Notes: generated by a model from the sequence alone, not told the origin. 64,000 bases of DNA from Achromobacter deleyi (GCF_902859705.1 NZ_CADIJO010000010.1:62001-126000), one strand, 5' to 3'. Counted from the stretch's first letter, positions 17,829-27,466 are shown. Numbers and translations are program-made.

Positions 17829-17929
17829 GATGTCCTAAAAAGACGTTTCTATGTCATTGAGGATATTTCCTGCCAATTCTACTCTGCATGGGTACCGGCG
17901 GCATCCACCGCCTTTCTCTCGGAGCCAAC

Positions 17930-18766
17930 ATGAGCAATACCCCCCTGAATCACACCCCCGGCCGCGCCCTGGTCACCGGCGCCTCGACCGGTATCGGCGC
18001 ACGCTACGCGCATCACCTGGCCCGCCGCGGCCACGACCTGACGCTGGTGGCGCGCAACGCCGCCCGGCTGGAAGCATTGGCCGCGCGCCTGCGCGCCGAA
18101 ACCGGCCGCGACGTACGCGTATTGCCGGCCGATCTGGCCGATGCCGATGGCCTGGTCCGGGTGGCGCGTGAGCTGCGTGAAGACGAATCGCTGACCGTGC
18201 TGGTGAACAACGCCGGTATCGGCGCGGTGGCGCCGCTGCTGCAATCGGACCCCGACCAGATGCAGGCCATGATCGACCTGAACGTCAGTGCGTTGACGCG
18301 CCTGACCATGGCCGCGGTGCCGGGGTTCGTCGCGCGCGGCAATGGCACGCTGATCAACATTGCGTCGGTCGTGGCGCTGCATCCGGAACTGCTCAACGGT
18401 GTCTATGGCGCCAGCAAGGCCTATGTGCTGGCGTATTCGCAATCGCTGCGCCACGAACTGGCCGACAAGGGCGTGCGCATCCAGGCCGTGCTGCCGGGCG
18501 CCACCGGCACCGACTTCTGGGACCTGGCGGGCAAGCCGGCCCGCGAATTGCCGGCCGCCATCGTGATGAGCGCCGACGACATGGTGCAGGCCGCGCTGGC
18601 CGGCCTGGACCAGGGCGAATTCGTGACCATTCCCGCCTTGGGCGACGCGGCCTTGTGGCAGCGCCTGGAAGACGCGCGCCAGGCGCTGGGCCCGGAACTG
18701 TCTCGCAACGCGCCCGCGGCCCGCTACGGCGTTCAGGCGCCCGGCGCTACCGGCACGAACGGGTAA
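17930..18766 (+). CDS. Short-chain dehydrogenase/reductase
   Basis: This is a 278-residue classical SDR. The ATG at 17930 follows GGAG. The cofactor motif TGASTGIG is at residues 16-23, NNAG near 93-96, and the catalytic Ser (IAS, 146), Tyr 159 and Lys 163 in YGASK. After the glycine motif the second beta strand ends VARNAAR, favouring NADP(H). The protein is a cytoplasmic oxidoreductase of unknown substrate, often annotated as DltE/YqjQ-like. It is divergent from the GlxA-like regulator. Its 3' end overlaps the convergent amidotransferase gene by 34 bp. Confidence 0.88.
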   Translation: MSNTPLNHTPGRALVTGASTGIGARYAHHLARRGHDLTLVARNAARLEALAARLRAETGRDVRVLPADLADADGLVRVARELREDESLTVLVNNAGIGAVAPLLQSDPDQMQAMIDLNVSALTRLTMAAVPGFVARGNGTLINIASVVALHPELLNGVYGASKAYVLAYSQSLRHELADKGVRIQAVLPGATGTDFWDLAGKPARELPAAIVMSADDMVQAALAGLDQGEFVTIPALGDAALWQRLEDARQALGPELSRNAPAARYGVQAPGATGTNG

Positions 18767-19632
18767 TGCTCCACCCGGCCGTGCGCCGCGATGATGGCGG
18801 TGGCCTCGGGCACTTCTTCCCAGGCCCCCGGCATCTCGGTCAACGGCTCGGACAGCAGCAGGAAGGCGTTGTCGTCCAGCGACGCGATCTGCGGATCATC
18901 CGGATACAGCTGGCGCAGGTGCTGCACGCAGGTGTTGTGAAACAGCGTGCGCGATTCGCGTTCGCTGGAATAGCGCACCGCGATCAGCCGTTCGCCGTCC
19001 AGGGCGCAGACCGTCATGTTGATAGGCTGCGCCACGCCATGGCGCCGGCCGGTCTCTTCGACCGCGCCGACCATGCGCGCCAGCGCCGGCAGCGCGTCTT
19101 CTTCCAGGCCGAACGTCAGCGCCAGCAGAAACATCACCTCGGAATCGGTCGACCCTTCCAGTGACCCGAAATAGCTCGGCGCGATCATCAGCATCAGGTC
19201 GCGCCGAAGCAGCGGATAGTCGCGGATGACGCCGTTGTGCACGAACAGCCAGTTGCCGTGGCGAAACGGGTGGCAGTTGGTTTCCTGGGCCGGGGTGTCG
19301 GTGGCGGCGCGGATGTGCGCCACGAACAGCGGCGCGTGGATGGCGCGCGCCGCTTCGCGCAGGTTGCGGTCGTTCCAGGCAGGGTGCACGCTGCGGTAGC
19401 GGAATGGCGGCTCTTGGGGCGGGCTTGCCTGAGGTGCACCATTCGGTGCTTGGCCATTCGGGTGGCGGCCGCCCCGCGGCGGGCTGTACCAGCCCAGGCC
19501 GAAACCGTCGCCATTGGTGGTGGTGACGCTCATGCGTGCGTGCAGGCTCTGGTCGATCAGAGAGTGCTTGGCCTTGAACAGCACGCTCTCCATTTGCAGG
19601 GGACTACCGGTGTAAGCGAGCCAGCGGCACAT
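18733..19632 (-). CDS. Class II glutamine amidotransferase (YafJ/EgtC-like)
   Basis: This is a 299-residue Ntn-type glutamine amidotransferase. The start is set at 19632 so that the initiator Met is followed directly by Cys (MCRWLAYTG), which becomes the N-terminal nucleophile after Met removal; the frame extends 15 nt further but would bury the Cys. Other hallmarks are NGDGFGLGWY, HIRAATDT, CHPFRHGNWLFVHNG and the SEVMFLLAL region. It probably hydrolyses a gamma-glutamyl amide; YafJ relatives are uncharacterised and EgtC acts in ergothioneine synthesis, but no egt genes are here. The gene stands alone and overlaps the SDR 3' end. Confidence 0.85.
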   Translation of the reverse strand: MCRWLAYTGSPLQMESVLFKAKHSLIDQSLHARMSVTTTNGDGFGLGWYSPPRGGRHPNGQAPNGAPQASPPQEPPFRYRSVHPAWNDRNLREAARAIHAPLFVAHIRAATDTPAQETNCHPFRHGNWLFVHNGVIRDYPLLRRDLMLMIAPSYFGSLEGSTDSEVMFLLALTFGLEEDALPALARMVGAVEETGRRHGVAQPINMTVCALDGERLIAVRYSSERESRTLFHNTCVQHLRQLYPDDPQIASLDDNAFLLLSEPLTEMPGAWEEVPEATAIIAAHGRVEHYPFVPVAPGA

Positions 19633-19770
19633 GATGCGCTCCTTCAAGACAGGCCCGGCGCGGGGCCTTGGCGATACGTCCCAGTGTAAGCGGCGTGCAA
19701 TTTTCTACAAGCCCGCCTGCCGCCGGGTCGGCATAGTGGGCATTCGCCTTATCCGCCAGAGAGCCTTGCC

Positions 19771-20829
19771 TTGGACACTTCCCCCCCGTTTTCCCCGCAG
19801 CTGGGCTTTTCCAGCGACAACATCGCCGGCGCCAGCCCGCAAGTCCTGGATGCGCTGCTGCGCGCCAATGAGGGACAGGCCCAACCCTATGGCGCCGACG
19901 ACGCCAGCCAGCGCGTGACCCGACAACTGGCCGAGATTTTCGAACGCGAGGTCGAGGTGTTGCTGGTGCCCACCGGCACCGCGGCCAATTCGCTGGCGCT
20001 GTCCGTGCTGACGCCGCCGTGGGGCAGCGTGCTGTGCCACGCGCAAAGCCATATCGCCAACGACGAATGCGGCGCGCCGCAGTTCTACACCAGCGGCGCC
20101 CGCCTGACGCTGCTCGATGGCGACGCCGCCAAGATCGACCCGGCGCAGCTCGCCGTCGAAGTGCACCGCAAAGTCGGCGACGTGCATTCCATGCAGCCCG
20201 CCTGCGTCAGCATCACTCAGGGGACTGAAACCGGCAGCGTCTACACGCTGGCTGAAATCGCCGCGATCAGCGAGATCTGCCAGGGCGCCGGCTTGCCCCT
20301 GCACATGGACGGCGCACGCTTTGCCAACGCGCTGGTCAGCCTGGGCTGCACCCCCGCCGAGATGACCTGGAAGGCGGGCGTCAAGGCGCTGTCGTTCGGC
20401 GCCACCAAGAACGGCGTGCTGGGCGCGGAAGCCATCGTGCTGTTCGAGCCGGGCCTGGCCACCGAACTGGCCTACCGGCGCAAGCGCGGCGGTCACCTGT
20501 TCTCGAAGATGCGCCTGCTGTCGGCCCAGATGGAAGCCTATCTGGACGACGGCCTGTGGCTGCGCAACGCGCGCCAGGCCAACGCCATGGCGGCCCGCCT
20601 GGCCGCCGGCATGGCCGACCTGCCGGGCGTGCAAACGCAAGGGCCGGTACAGGCCAATATCCTGTTCTGCCGCCTGCCCGCTGCGGCCATCGATGGGCTG
20701 CTGGCACAGGGCTTTCGCTTCTATCACGATCGCTGGGGCCCTGGCGTGGTGCGCCTGGTCACCTCGTTCGCCACGCGTGAGCAGGACGTGGACCATTTCC
20801 TGGCGGCCCTGCGCGAACAGTGCCGGTAG
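19771..20829 (+). CDS. Low-specificity L-threonine aldolase / beta-eliminating lyase family
   Basis: This is a 352-residue fold-type I PLP enzyme. It contains PTGTAANSLAL near residue 67, the cofactor-ring Asp in HMDGARFANAL (D180) and the Schiff-base Lys in SFGATKNG (K213). Family members split L-threonine or L-allo-threonine into glycine and acetaldehyde. The start is TTG at 19771: no in-frame ATG or GTG occurs near it, the next in-frame Met is far inside the domain, and the N-terminus FSSDNIAGASPQVLDAL matches the family start. The gene lies 138 bp downstream of the divergently transcribed amidotransferase gene start and converges on an AraC gene. Confidence 0.85.
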   Translation: MDTSPPFSPQLGFSSDNIAGASPQVLDALLRANEGQAQPYGADDASQRVTRQLAEIFEREVEVLLVPTGTAANSLALSVLTPPWGSVLCHAQSHIANDECGAPQFYTSGARLTLLDGDAAKIDPAQLAVEVHRKVGDVHSMQPACVSITQGTETGSVYTLAEIAAISEICQGAGLPLHMDGARFANALVSLGCTPAEMTWKAGVKALSFGATKNGVLGAEAIVLFEPGLATELAYRRKRGGHLFSKMRLLSAQMEAYLDDGLWLRNARQANAMAARLAAGMADLPGVQTQGPVQANILFCRLPAAAIDGLLAQGFRFYHDRWGPGVVRLVTSFATREQDVDHFLAALREQCR

Positions 20830-20844
20830 GGATTCATATCGGGG

Positions 20845-21684
20845 CTACGCTGCGCGCCGAAACGCCGACGGCGCCACGCCGTAGGCCGTGCGAAACGCGC
20901 GGTTGAAGTGGCTTTGATCGTAGAAGCCCACGTCGGCCGCGACCTGCGCGATCGACGCCTGCGCGCGCGCCAGCACCGCGCAGGCCCGCTCCAGGCGCAG
21001 CCGCGTCAGCCAGGCATGCGGGGTCAGGCCGACCGATAGCGCGAAACGCCGCAAGAACTGGTAGCGGCTCAGCCCGCACAGCCGCGCCAGGTCTTGCAGG
21101 CTGATCTTGTCGGCCATATGGGCCTGGCAGTAATCCAGCACCCGGCGCGTGTGCGTCGCCGACAGCCCGCCGCGAATGTCCTGCGGCGCCACGGCGCCGG
21201 TACGGGCGAACAAGGCGCCCATCAGCGCCAGCGACACAGATTCGTGCGCCAGCGGACCGGAAGGCGCGCCGTCCATCCACGACGCGTGCAATGCCACGAA
21301 GCGGGCCGCCAGCCGCGCATCTTCGAGCAGCGTGCCCGTGAAGCGCTCGTGCGGCCCCGCCCCCGAGACTTCGGCGATGAAACCGCGCATCAGGTCCGGC
21401 GCGATGCGGAAGGTCTTGAGCGTGTAGCGGTTGCCATAGTCATCCACGCCAGTGCCGTCATGGATCTCGCCCGGCGGCATCAACGCCACCGCGCCCGGGC
21501 CCAGCAGGATGCTCTGGCCGCCGAAGGTCTGGCGCTGCACGCCCTGGGTCACCAGGCCGATGTGGTAATCGACGTGGTAATGCCGGTCGAACTGGAATTC
21601 GCACAGGCGCGCCACGCCCAGCACCAGGCCCGGCGTGCCCGCCACCGCTTGATATCGAACGTCGTCCTTCATGGATAGCGCCAT
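20845..21684 (-). CDS. AraC-family transcriptional regulator with cupin sensor
   Basis: This is a 279-residue AraC regulator. The N-terminal cupin-like effector domain (about 1-165) includes HYHVDYHIGLVTQG and LMPPGEIHDG. The C-terminal DNA-binding domain (about 180-279) carries ISLQDLARLCGLSRYQFLRRF and the conserved second helix region IAQVAADVGFYDQSHFNRAFRTAYG. The start may be Met 1 (21684) or Met 5 (21672). It lies 15 bp from the convergent lyase gene, and rep is 60 bp downstream. The target is unknown; no obvious divergent partner is adjacent. Confidence 0.87.
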   Translation of the reverse strand: MALSMKDDVRYQAVAGTPGLVLGVARLCEFQFDRHYHVDYHIGLVTQGVQRQTFGGQSILLGPGAVALMPPGEIHDGTGVDDYGNRYTLKTFRIAPDLMRGFIAEVSGAGPHERFTGTLLEDARLAARFVALHASWMDGAPSGPLAHESVSLALMGALFARTGAVAPQDIRGGLSATHTRRVLDYCQAHMADKISLQDLARLCGLSRYQFLRRFALSVGLTPHAWLTRLRLERACAVLARAQASIAQVAADVGFYDQSHFNRAFRTAYGVAPSAFRRAA

Positions 21685-21744
21685 GGTGCAAAGCGGCAGG
21701 TATACGCCCGCAAGCCGCCCTCCGTCATGTAATTTATTGCGGCG

Positions 21745-23808
21745 CTACTTCTTGAGCAACGCCTTGAGCATGGCCATGCGCTCTTTGGGATTCATGGCGG
21801 CCGTGGTTTCGTCTTCCTGCACGGTCGGGTCATCCAGCCCCATTTCCTCGATGAAGCGCGACGGCTCGCGCACGACGTCTTCGCGCGCCCGGCGGCGGCG
21901 CTTGCACCAGCTGAGGTTCAGGCTGCGCTGCGCCCGCGTGATGCCCACGTACATCAGGCGGCGTTCTTCCTGGATGCGGGTGGCCAGGTTCTCGGCAGCG
22001 CGTGCCGGGTCGCCGTCTTCGTCGTCCTTGCCCAGGTGCGGCAGCAGGCCTTCCTCGACGCCGGCCAGGTACACGTGCGGATACTCCAGCCCCTTGGACG
22101 CGTGCAGGGTCGACATCTTGACCGCGTCCGGCTCTTCTTCTTCGCCGCGTTCCAGCATGGTGACCAGCGCCACGTGCTGCACCAGGTCGAACAGCGACAT
22201 GTTGTCTTCTTCGGCCTTGCGCTTGAGCCAGCCGGTCAGTTCCAGCACGTTCTGCCAGCGCGTCTGCGCGGGCCGCTCGTCGAACAGTTCGAACAGGTGG
22301 CGTTCGTACTGGATCGCCTGCACCAGGTCGTCCAGGATGACGCCGGCCGGTTCGGCCGGCGCGGCGTCCTTGCCCGACGTGGCGCCGCGGCCGGCGCGCC
22401 ACTGCATGCGGCGAATGAATTCCGTAAAGGTGCGCAGCGGTTCCAGCTGACGCGGGGCCAGCTGGCTTTCCAGGCCGGTTTCTTCCACCGCCGCCAGCAT
22501 CGAGAGCTCGCGGCTGGCGGCGTACTGGCCCAGCGTCTGCAACGTGGCCTGGCCGATGCCGCGCTTGGGCGTGGTGGCGGCGCGGATGAAGGCCGGGTCG
22601 TCATCGTCGTTGGCCAGCAGGCGCAGGTACGACAGCACGTCGCGCACTTCGGCCTTGTCGAAAAAGCTCTGCCCGCCCGAGATCGTGTACGGAATCTTCA
22701 GGTTGCGCAGCGCCTGCTCCAGGATGCGCGACTGGTGGTTGCCGCGATACAGGATGGCGAAGTCCTTCCACTGGGCCTGGCGCTCGAAGCGCGAGGCCGA
22801 GATCTTCATGGCGATGGACTCGGCTTCCTGCTCTTCGCCGTCCATCGGCGACACCAGGATCGGCTCGCCCACGCCCAGGTCCGACCAGAGCTTCTTGTCG
22901 AACAGCTTGGGGTTCTTTTCGATCACCTGGTTGGCCGCTGCCAGGATGCGCTGCACCGACCGGTAGTTCTGCTCCAGCTTGATGAGCTTGAGGTTCGGGT
23001 AGTCGGTCGTGAGCTTGGCCAGGTTCTCGATGGTGGCGCCGCGCCAGGCGTAGATGGCCTGGTCGTCGTCGCCCACCGCCGTGAACATGGCGCGCGAGCC
23101 GGTCAGCAGCTGCACCAGGCGGTACTGGCACACGTTGGTGTCCTGGTATTCGTCCACCAGCAGATAGCGCACGCGGTTCTGCCAGCGGGTGCGCACTTCT
23201 TCGTTGTTGGCCAGCAGCATCGCCGGGATGCGGATCAGGTCGTCGAAGTCCACCGCCTGGTAGGCGGCCAGCGTGGCGGCATAGCTGCGGTAGACATTGG
23301 CGGCCTCGACGTCGCCCGGCGTGATGGCTTCGCGCGCGGCATCGTCCGGTTCCATCAGCGCGTTCTTCCACAGCGAGATGATGCCCTGCACGTGGCGCAG
23401 ACGGCCCTTGTCGGTAGTGGCCAGCAGTTCCTGGATGATCGCCATCGCGTCATCGGCATCCAGGATGGAAAACGTGGGTTTCAGGCCGGCATTGCGGGCC
23501 TCTTCGCGCAGCATCTTCACGCCCAGCGAGTGGAAGGTGCTGATGGTCAGGCCTTTGCCCAGCTTGCGGTCGACCAGCGTCTTGACGCGCTCGTCCATCT
23601 CGCGCGCGGCCTTGTTGGTGAAGGTCAGCGCCACCACGTTGCGGCCCATGTAACCGCATTCACGCAGCAGGTAGGCGATCTTCTGGGTGATCACGCGCGT
23701 CTTGCCGCTGCCGGCGCCGGCCAGCACCAGGCAGGGGCCGTCCAGGTACAGCACCGCTTCTTTCTGCGCGGGGTTCAGGCCGTGGCCAATGGGTTCGCTT
23801 GCGGACAT
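21745..23808 (-). CDS. rep: ATP-dependent DNA helicase Rep (UvrD/PcrA superfamily 1A)
   Basis: This is a 687-residue 3'-5' DNA helicase. Motif I LAGAGSGKT near residue 35, motif Ia TFTNKAAREM, motif II VDEYQDTN, motif III GDDDQAIYAWRGA, motif IV LEQNYRS, motif V STLHASKGLEYPHV and motif VI VGITRAQ are all present. GDDDQAIYAWRGA and the length fit Rep better than UvrD. Rep helps replication forks pass nucleoprotein blocks and works with PriA-dependent restart, and priA is the next gene upstream on the same strand. The start ATG at 23808 is the natural N-terminus of the helicase core. Confidence 0.92.
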   Translation of the reverse strand: MSASEPIGHGLNPAQKEAVLYLDGPCLVLAGAGSGKTRVITQKIAYLLRECGYMGRNVVALTFTNKAAREMDERVKTLVDRKLGKGLTISTFHSLGVKMLREEARNAGLKPTFSILDADDAMAIIQELLATTDKGRLRHVQGIISLWKNALMEPDDAAREAITPGDVEAANVYRSYAATLAAYQAVDFDDLIRIPAMLLANNEEVRTRWQNRVRYLLVDEYQDTNVCQYRLVQLLTGSRAMFTAVGDDDQAIYAWRGATIENLAKLTTDYPNLKLIKLEQNYRSVQRILAAANQVIEKNPKLFDKKLWSDLGVGEPILVSPMDGEEQEAESIAMKISASRFERQAQWKDFAILYRGNHQSRILEQALRNLKIPYTISGGQSFFDKAEVRDVLSYLRLLANDDDDPAFIRAATTPKRGIGQATLQTLGQYAASRELSMLAAVEETGLESQLAPRQLEPLRTFTEFIRRMQWRAGRGATSGKDAAPAEPAGVILDDLVQAIQYERHLFELFDERPAQTRWQNVLELTGWLKRKAEEDNMSLFDLVQHVALVTMLERGEEEEPDAVKMSTLHASKGLEYPHVYLAGVEEGLLPHLGKDDEDGDPARAAENLATRIQEERRLMYVGITRAQRSLNLSWCKRRRRAREDVVREPSRFIEEMGLDDPTVQEDETTAAMNPKERMAMLKALLKK

Positions 23809-23872
23809 GGTGACTCGGGGAAGGGAGAACGATCATAGAGCAATCAGGGTGACGGCGCCGAGGCCGCCGCCG

Positions 23873-25978
23873 TCAGATTTCCAGCGGATCGACCTCCAGT
23901 TGCCAGCGCACGCGGGCCTCGTTGGCCAGATAGGGCAGATGGTGCGACCACGACGCCAGGAACGCCTGCAACGCCGGGCGGCTGGTGCTTTCGACCAGCA
24001 ATTGCGCGCGCTCGACATTAGCCACCCGCACCACCCGCAGCGGCACCGGGTCGTACAGCATGATGGCGTCCAGCCCCGGGAAATCGGCCGCCCACTCGCC
24101 CTCGGGCAAGGCGCGCGCCTGTTGCAGGAAAGCCTGTGCCACCGCCAATTCACGCGCCTCGGCCGTCAGCAGCGCCTGGTAGGCGAATGGCGGCAGGCCG
24201 GTGCTCTCGCGCTCGTGCAGCGCATGGCGGGCAAAGCCCGCGTAGTCGTGGCGCAGCAGGGCCTGGTACACGGGCTGCTCGGGGTAGCCGGTCTGGATGA
24301 TGACCTGGCCGTTGCCCTGGTGGCGTCCGGCCCGCCCGGCCACCTGCATCAACTGGGCGAACAGGCGTTCGGGCGCGCGGAAATCATGCGCGAACAGGGC
24401 CGAATCCGGATTCAACACCCCCACCAGCCCCAGCCGCGCGAAATCGTGGCCCTTGGCCACCATCTGGGTGCCCACCAGGATGTCGACCTCGCCCGCATGC
24501 ACCGACGCGAACAGGGCCTCGGCACTGCCCTTCTTGCGCGTGCTGTCGGCATCGATGCGCAGGATGCGGGCTTCGGGAAACAGCTCGGCCAGGTGTTCTT
24601 CCACGCGCTGGGTGCCGCGCCCCATCGGCGCCAGGTCCTGGTCGCCGCATTCGGGGCAGGCATGCGGCACCGGCGCCTGGTAGCCGCAATGATGGCATTG
24701 CAGGCGGTGACCGCGGCCGGCGCGGTGCAGCACGGTAAAGGCGGTGCAGCGCGGGCAGTTGCTGACCCAGCCGCAAGACTGGCAATGCAGCACCGGGGCA
24801 AAGCCGCGCCGGTTCAGGAAGATCAGCGACTGCTCTTTGTTGGCCAGGCGTTCGCCGATGGCTTCGAGCAACTGCGGCGACATCCCATGCTTCATCTGCA
24901 AGCGGCGGGTGTCCACCAGCTTCATCGATGGCAAGGTGCTGGACCGCGCGCGGGCCGGCAAGGCCAGCCGCAGGTAGCGCCCGCGCTCGGCGTGCTGCCA
25001 GGTTTCCAGCGACGGCGTGGCCGACCCCAGCACCACCGGAATATCCAGGTCGTGCGCGCGCCACACCGCCAGGTCGCGTGCGGAATAGCGCAGGCCGTCC
25101 TGCTGCTTGTAGGACGCATCGTGCTCTTCGTCGACCACGATCAGGCCCAGCTCGCTCATGGGCGCGAAGATCGACATGCGCGTGCCCAGCAGCATCCGCG
25201 CCTGGCCGCGTTGCGCCCGCGACCACGCCTGCAGGCGTTCGCCGTCGGACAAGCCGCTATGCATCACCGCCAGGCCGTCCGGCCCCACCAGGCTTTCCAG
25301 CCGGGCCCGCAGCGCGCCTTCCAGCTGCGGCGTCAGGTTGATTTCCGGCACCATCAGCAGCACCTGGCGACCGGCCGCCAGCACCTTTTCGGCGGCACGC
25401 AGGTACACCTCGGTCTTGCCGCTGCCGGTCACGCCGTACAGCAGCACCGGCTTGAAACGCGTCAGCCCGGCAATGGTATCCACCGCGGTCTGCTGCGCGT
25501 CGTTCAAGTCGGGCGGCTGGTCGGCCGTGGCGGCGGCGCGCGCCGTCTTGCGCTTGCGCGCGTCCAAACGAGCCACCGGGCCGCCCGCCGACCGCTTGCC
25601 CTGGTACGCGGTGGGCTTGCGCAGCGGCGGCGGCAGCGTGGGCAGCATCACCTCGCCCAGGGGCCGTTGGTAGTATTCGGCGGCAAACCGGGCCAGGCGC
25701 AGCCAGCCGTCGTCAAACGGCGGCAGGTCATCCAGCACCTCTTCGATGGGCTTGATCTGCTTGGGTTCGAATGACGGCTCGGCCGGGTTGTCCACCACCA
25801 CCCCGATCAGCTTGCGCCGGCCGAACGGCACGATCACCCGCAGGCCCGCCGTAATGGGGGCAGTGTGGCGATAGTCGAACGGGCCGGGCAGCGGCACGTC
25901 CAGCGCGACGCGCACCCAGCAGGTCGCCGCCGGCTCGGCGGCCGGCGTGGATTCGACCAGCGCGAAGACTTCAGACAT
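23873..25978 (-). CDS. priA: Primosomal replication restart helicase PriA
   Basis: This is a 701-residue superfamily 2 helicase that recognises abandoned forks and reloads the replisome. It has an N-terminal DNA 3'-end-binding domain (RVALDVPLPGPFDYRHTA onward), Walker A GVTGSGKTEVYL, the DEEH box in VVDEEHDASYKQQ, GSATPSLET, and a zinc-binding Cys cluster (CQSCGWVSNCPRC and CHHCGYQAP...CPECGDQ). Length is near that of other PriA proteins. It sits between rep and hemE on the minus strand, 64 bp upstream of rep. Its own promoter should lie in the AT-rich 25979-26272 interval. Confidence 0.93.
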   Translation of the reverse strand: MSEVFALVESTPAAEPAATCWVRVALDVPLPGPFDYRHTAPITAGLRVIVPFGRRKLIGVVVDNPAEPSFEPKQIKPIEEVLDDLPPFDDGWLRLARFAAEYYQRPLGEVMLPTLPPPLRKPTAYQGKRSAGGPVARLDARKRKTARAAATADQPPDLNDAQQTAVDTIAGLTRFKPVLLYGVTGSGKTEVYLRAAEKVLAAGRQVLLMVPEINLTPQLEGALRARLESLVGPDGLAVMHSGLSDGERLQAWSRAQRGQARMLLGTRMSIFAPMSELGLIVVDEEHDASYKQQDGLRYSARDLAVWRAHDLDIPVVLGSATPSLETWQHAERGRYLRLALPARARSSTLPSMKLVDTRRLQMKHGMSPQLLEAIGERLANKEQSLIFLNRRGFAPVLHCQSCGWVSNCPRCTAFTVLHRAGRGHRLQCHHCGYQAPVPHACPECGDQDLAPMGRGTQRVEEHLAELFPEARILRIDADSTRKKGSAEALFASVHAGEVDILVGTQMVAKGHDFARLGLVGVLNPDSALFAHDFRAPERLFAQLMQVAGRAGRHQGNGQVIIQTGYPEQPVYQALLRHDYAGFARHALHERESTGLPPFAYQALLTAEARELAVAQAFLQQARALPEGEWAADFPGLDAIMLYDPVPLRVVRVANVERAQLLVESTSRPALQAFLASWSHHLPYLANEARVRWQLEVDPLEI

Positions 25979-26033
25979 GGGCTACGAAACGGAACATGGA
26001 CTGGGCGGACCCGAAACGGCTCCGATCCCTACC

Positions 26034-26219
26034 TGTGGATAACTTTGGGGAAAAGGCTGGAGCAACGTTAGAAATTGGAATAAGGCAAGATTGCATCAAG
26101 TCTTGCAAATCTGTTGAAAACCTATTTTATTCCAACAAAAACAATAGCTTATGCAGACTTCCAAGATTGTAAACAAGCTTCTAGAGGGTTTTCCCCAGGC
26201 GTAATCTTGCTGTGCACAA
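26034..26219. other. AT-rich interval with DnaA-box-like sites (priA upstream region)
   Basis: Within the hemE-priA gap the base composition drops well below the GC-rich background. A perfect DnaA box, TTATCCACA on the minus strand, is at 26034-26042. Two near matches are at 26149-26157 (TTATGCAGA) and 26211-26219 (TTGTGCACA on the minus strand). This could be the priA promoter region, a DnaA-regulated promoter or a DnaA titration site. Evidence for a chromosomal origin is insufficient: few boxes, and the highly expressed atp operon would be transcribed toward it. Confidence 0.45.
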
Positions 26220-26241
26220 GTATCCGCCGGGGGCCTCCAAG

Positions 26242-26260
26242 TTCGGCCCTGCGGGCCGAA
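26242..26260 (-). terminator. Hairpin after hemE
   Basis: TTCGGCCC (26242-26249) pairs with GGGCCGAA (26253-26260), 12 bp past the hemE stop on the minus strand. No T-run follows; a weak terminator or mRNA 3'-end stabiliser. Confidence 0.4.
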
Positions 26261-26272
26261 GCGTTCACTCAC

Positions 26273-27346
26273 TTACCCTCTGAGCGAACGGCTGTGTTGG
26301 TGGACTTCGTCGACCAATTCGGCTACCGCTTCAGGCGGGGTGAAGCGCGAAATACCATGGCCCAAGTTGAACACATGGCCGCCCTTGCCCACCGGCCCGA
26401 AGGCATCCAGCACCCGACGCGCCTCGGCGCGGATGGCGGGGCCGCCGCCAAACAGGGCCATGGGGTCCAGGTTGCCCTGGAAGGCGACCGAATCGCCGGT
26501 GCGGCGGCGCGCCGCAGCCAGATCCACCGTCCAGTCCAGGCCCACGGCATCGCAACCGCAAGCGGCGATGGATTCCAGCCACTGGCCCCCACCCTTGGTG
26601 AAGACGATGGCCGGCACGCGGCGCCCTTCGTGTTCGCGGGTCAGGCCGGCCACGACCTTGCGGGTATAGGCCAGCGAGAACTGCTGGAACAGGCCGTCGG
26701 CCAGCACACCGCCCCAGCTGTCGAACAGCATCACGGCCTGCGCGCCCGCCGCGATCTGCGCGTTCAGGTACTGCAGCGTGGCTTCGGCGTTGATTTCCAG
26801 GATGCGATGCAGCAGATCAGGACGCGAATACAGCATGGTCTTGATCAGGCGGTAGTCATCGCTGCCCTGCCCTTCGACCATGTAGCAGGCAATCGTCCAC
26901 GGGCTGCCGGCAAAGCCGATCAGCGGCACCTTGCCGTCCAGGTCGCGGCGAATGGTGGACACCGCGTCGAACACGTAGCGCAGCTTGTCCATGTCGGGCA
27001 CGGCCAGGCGTGCCACGTCGTCCTCGGAACGCACCGGACGAGCAAAGCGCGGGCCCTCGCCTTCGGCGAAGTCCAGGCCCAGGCCCATGGCGTGCGGCAC
27101 GGTCAGGATGTCGGAAAACAGGATGGCCGCGTCCAGGTCGAAACGCTCGAGCGGCTGCAACGTGACTTCCGAGGCGTAGTCCGGGTTCTGAGCCAGGCCC
27201 ATGAAGGAACCGGCCCGGGCCCGCGTCTGGCGGTATTCGGGCAGGTAGCGACCCGCCTGGCGCATGAGCCAGATGGGGGTGTAGGGCACGGGCTCGCGCA
27301 AGAGCGAGCGCAAGAACACATCGTTCTTCAAGACGGCAGTGGACAC
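26273..27346 (-). CDS. hemE: Uroporphyrinogen decarboxylase
   Basis: This 357-residue cytoplasmic enzyme decarboxylates uroporphyrinogen III to coproporphyrinogen III in heme synthesis. Signatures are [16 protein letters not shown] near the N-terminus with the active-site Arg and Arg/Tyr, [15 protein letters not shown], and [19 protein letters not shown]. The length is that of the family. Translation starts at GTG 27346 with GAGGAT in the expected position upstream. It lies between priA and the orphan Fis-type regulator, all on the minus strand. Confidence 0.95.
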   Translation of the reverse strand: MSTAVLKNDVFLRSLLREPVPYTPIWLMRQAGRYLPEYRQTRARAGSFMGLAQNPDYASEVTLQPLERFDLDAAILFSDILTVPHAMGLGLDFAEGEGPRFARPVRSEDDVARLAVPDMDKLRYVFDAVSTIRRDLDGKVPLIGFAGSPWTIACYMVEGQGSDDYRLIKTMLYSRPDLLHRILEINAEATLQYLNAQIAAGAQAVMLFDSWGGVLADGLFQQFSLAYTRKVVAGLTREHEGRRVPAIVFTKGGGQWLESIAACGCDAVGLDWTVDLAAARRRTGDSVAFQGNLDPMALFGGGPAIRAEARRVLDAFGPVGKGGHVFNLGHGISRFTPPEAVAELVDEVHQHSRSLRG

Positions 27347-27466
27347 GACTATCCTCGATGATCGGAAGCCGTGATTTTACTGCCCCAAGCTGACAGGGCA
27401 TGACCGCCGCCTGCCGCCGCCTTGCCGGCGCGCAAAGCCGGACGTTTTTCGCCGGGGCGATACCCG

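Noticed and set aside
26034-26219. Chromosomal origin of replication
   Set aside because: Only one perfect DnaA box was seen, with no dnaA, dnaN, gidA or parAB nearby, and the highly expressed atp operon would run against the fork. Kept only as a DnaA-box observation.
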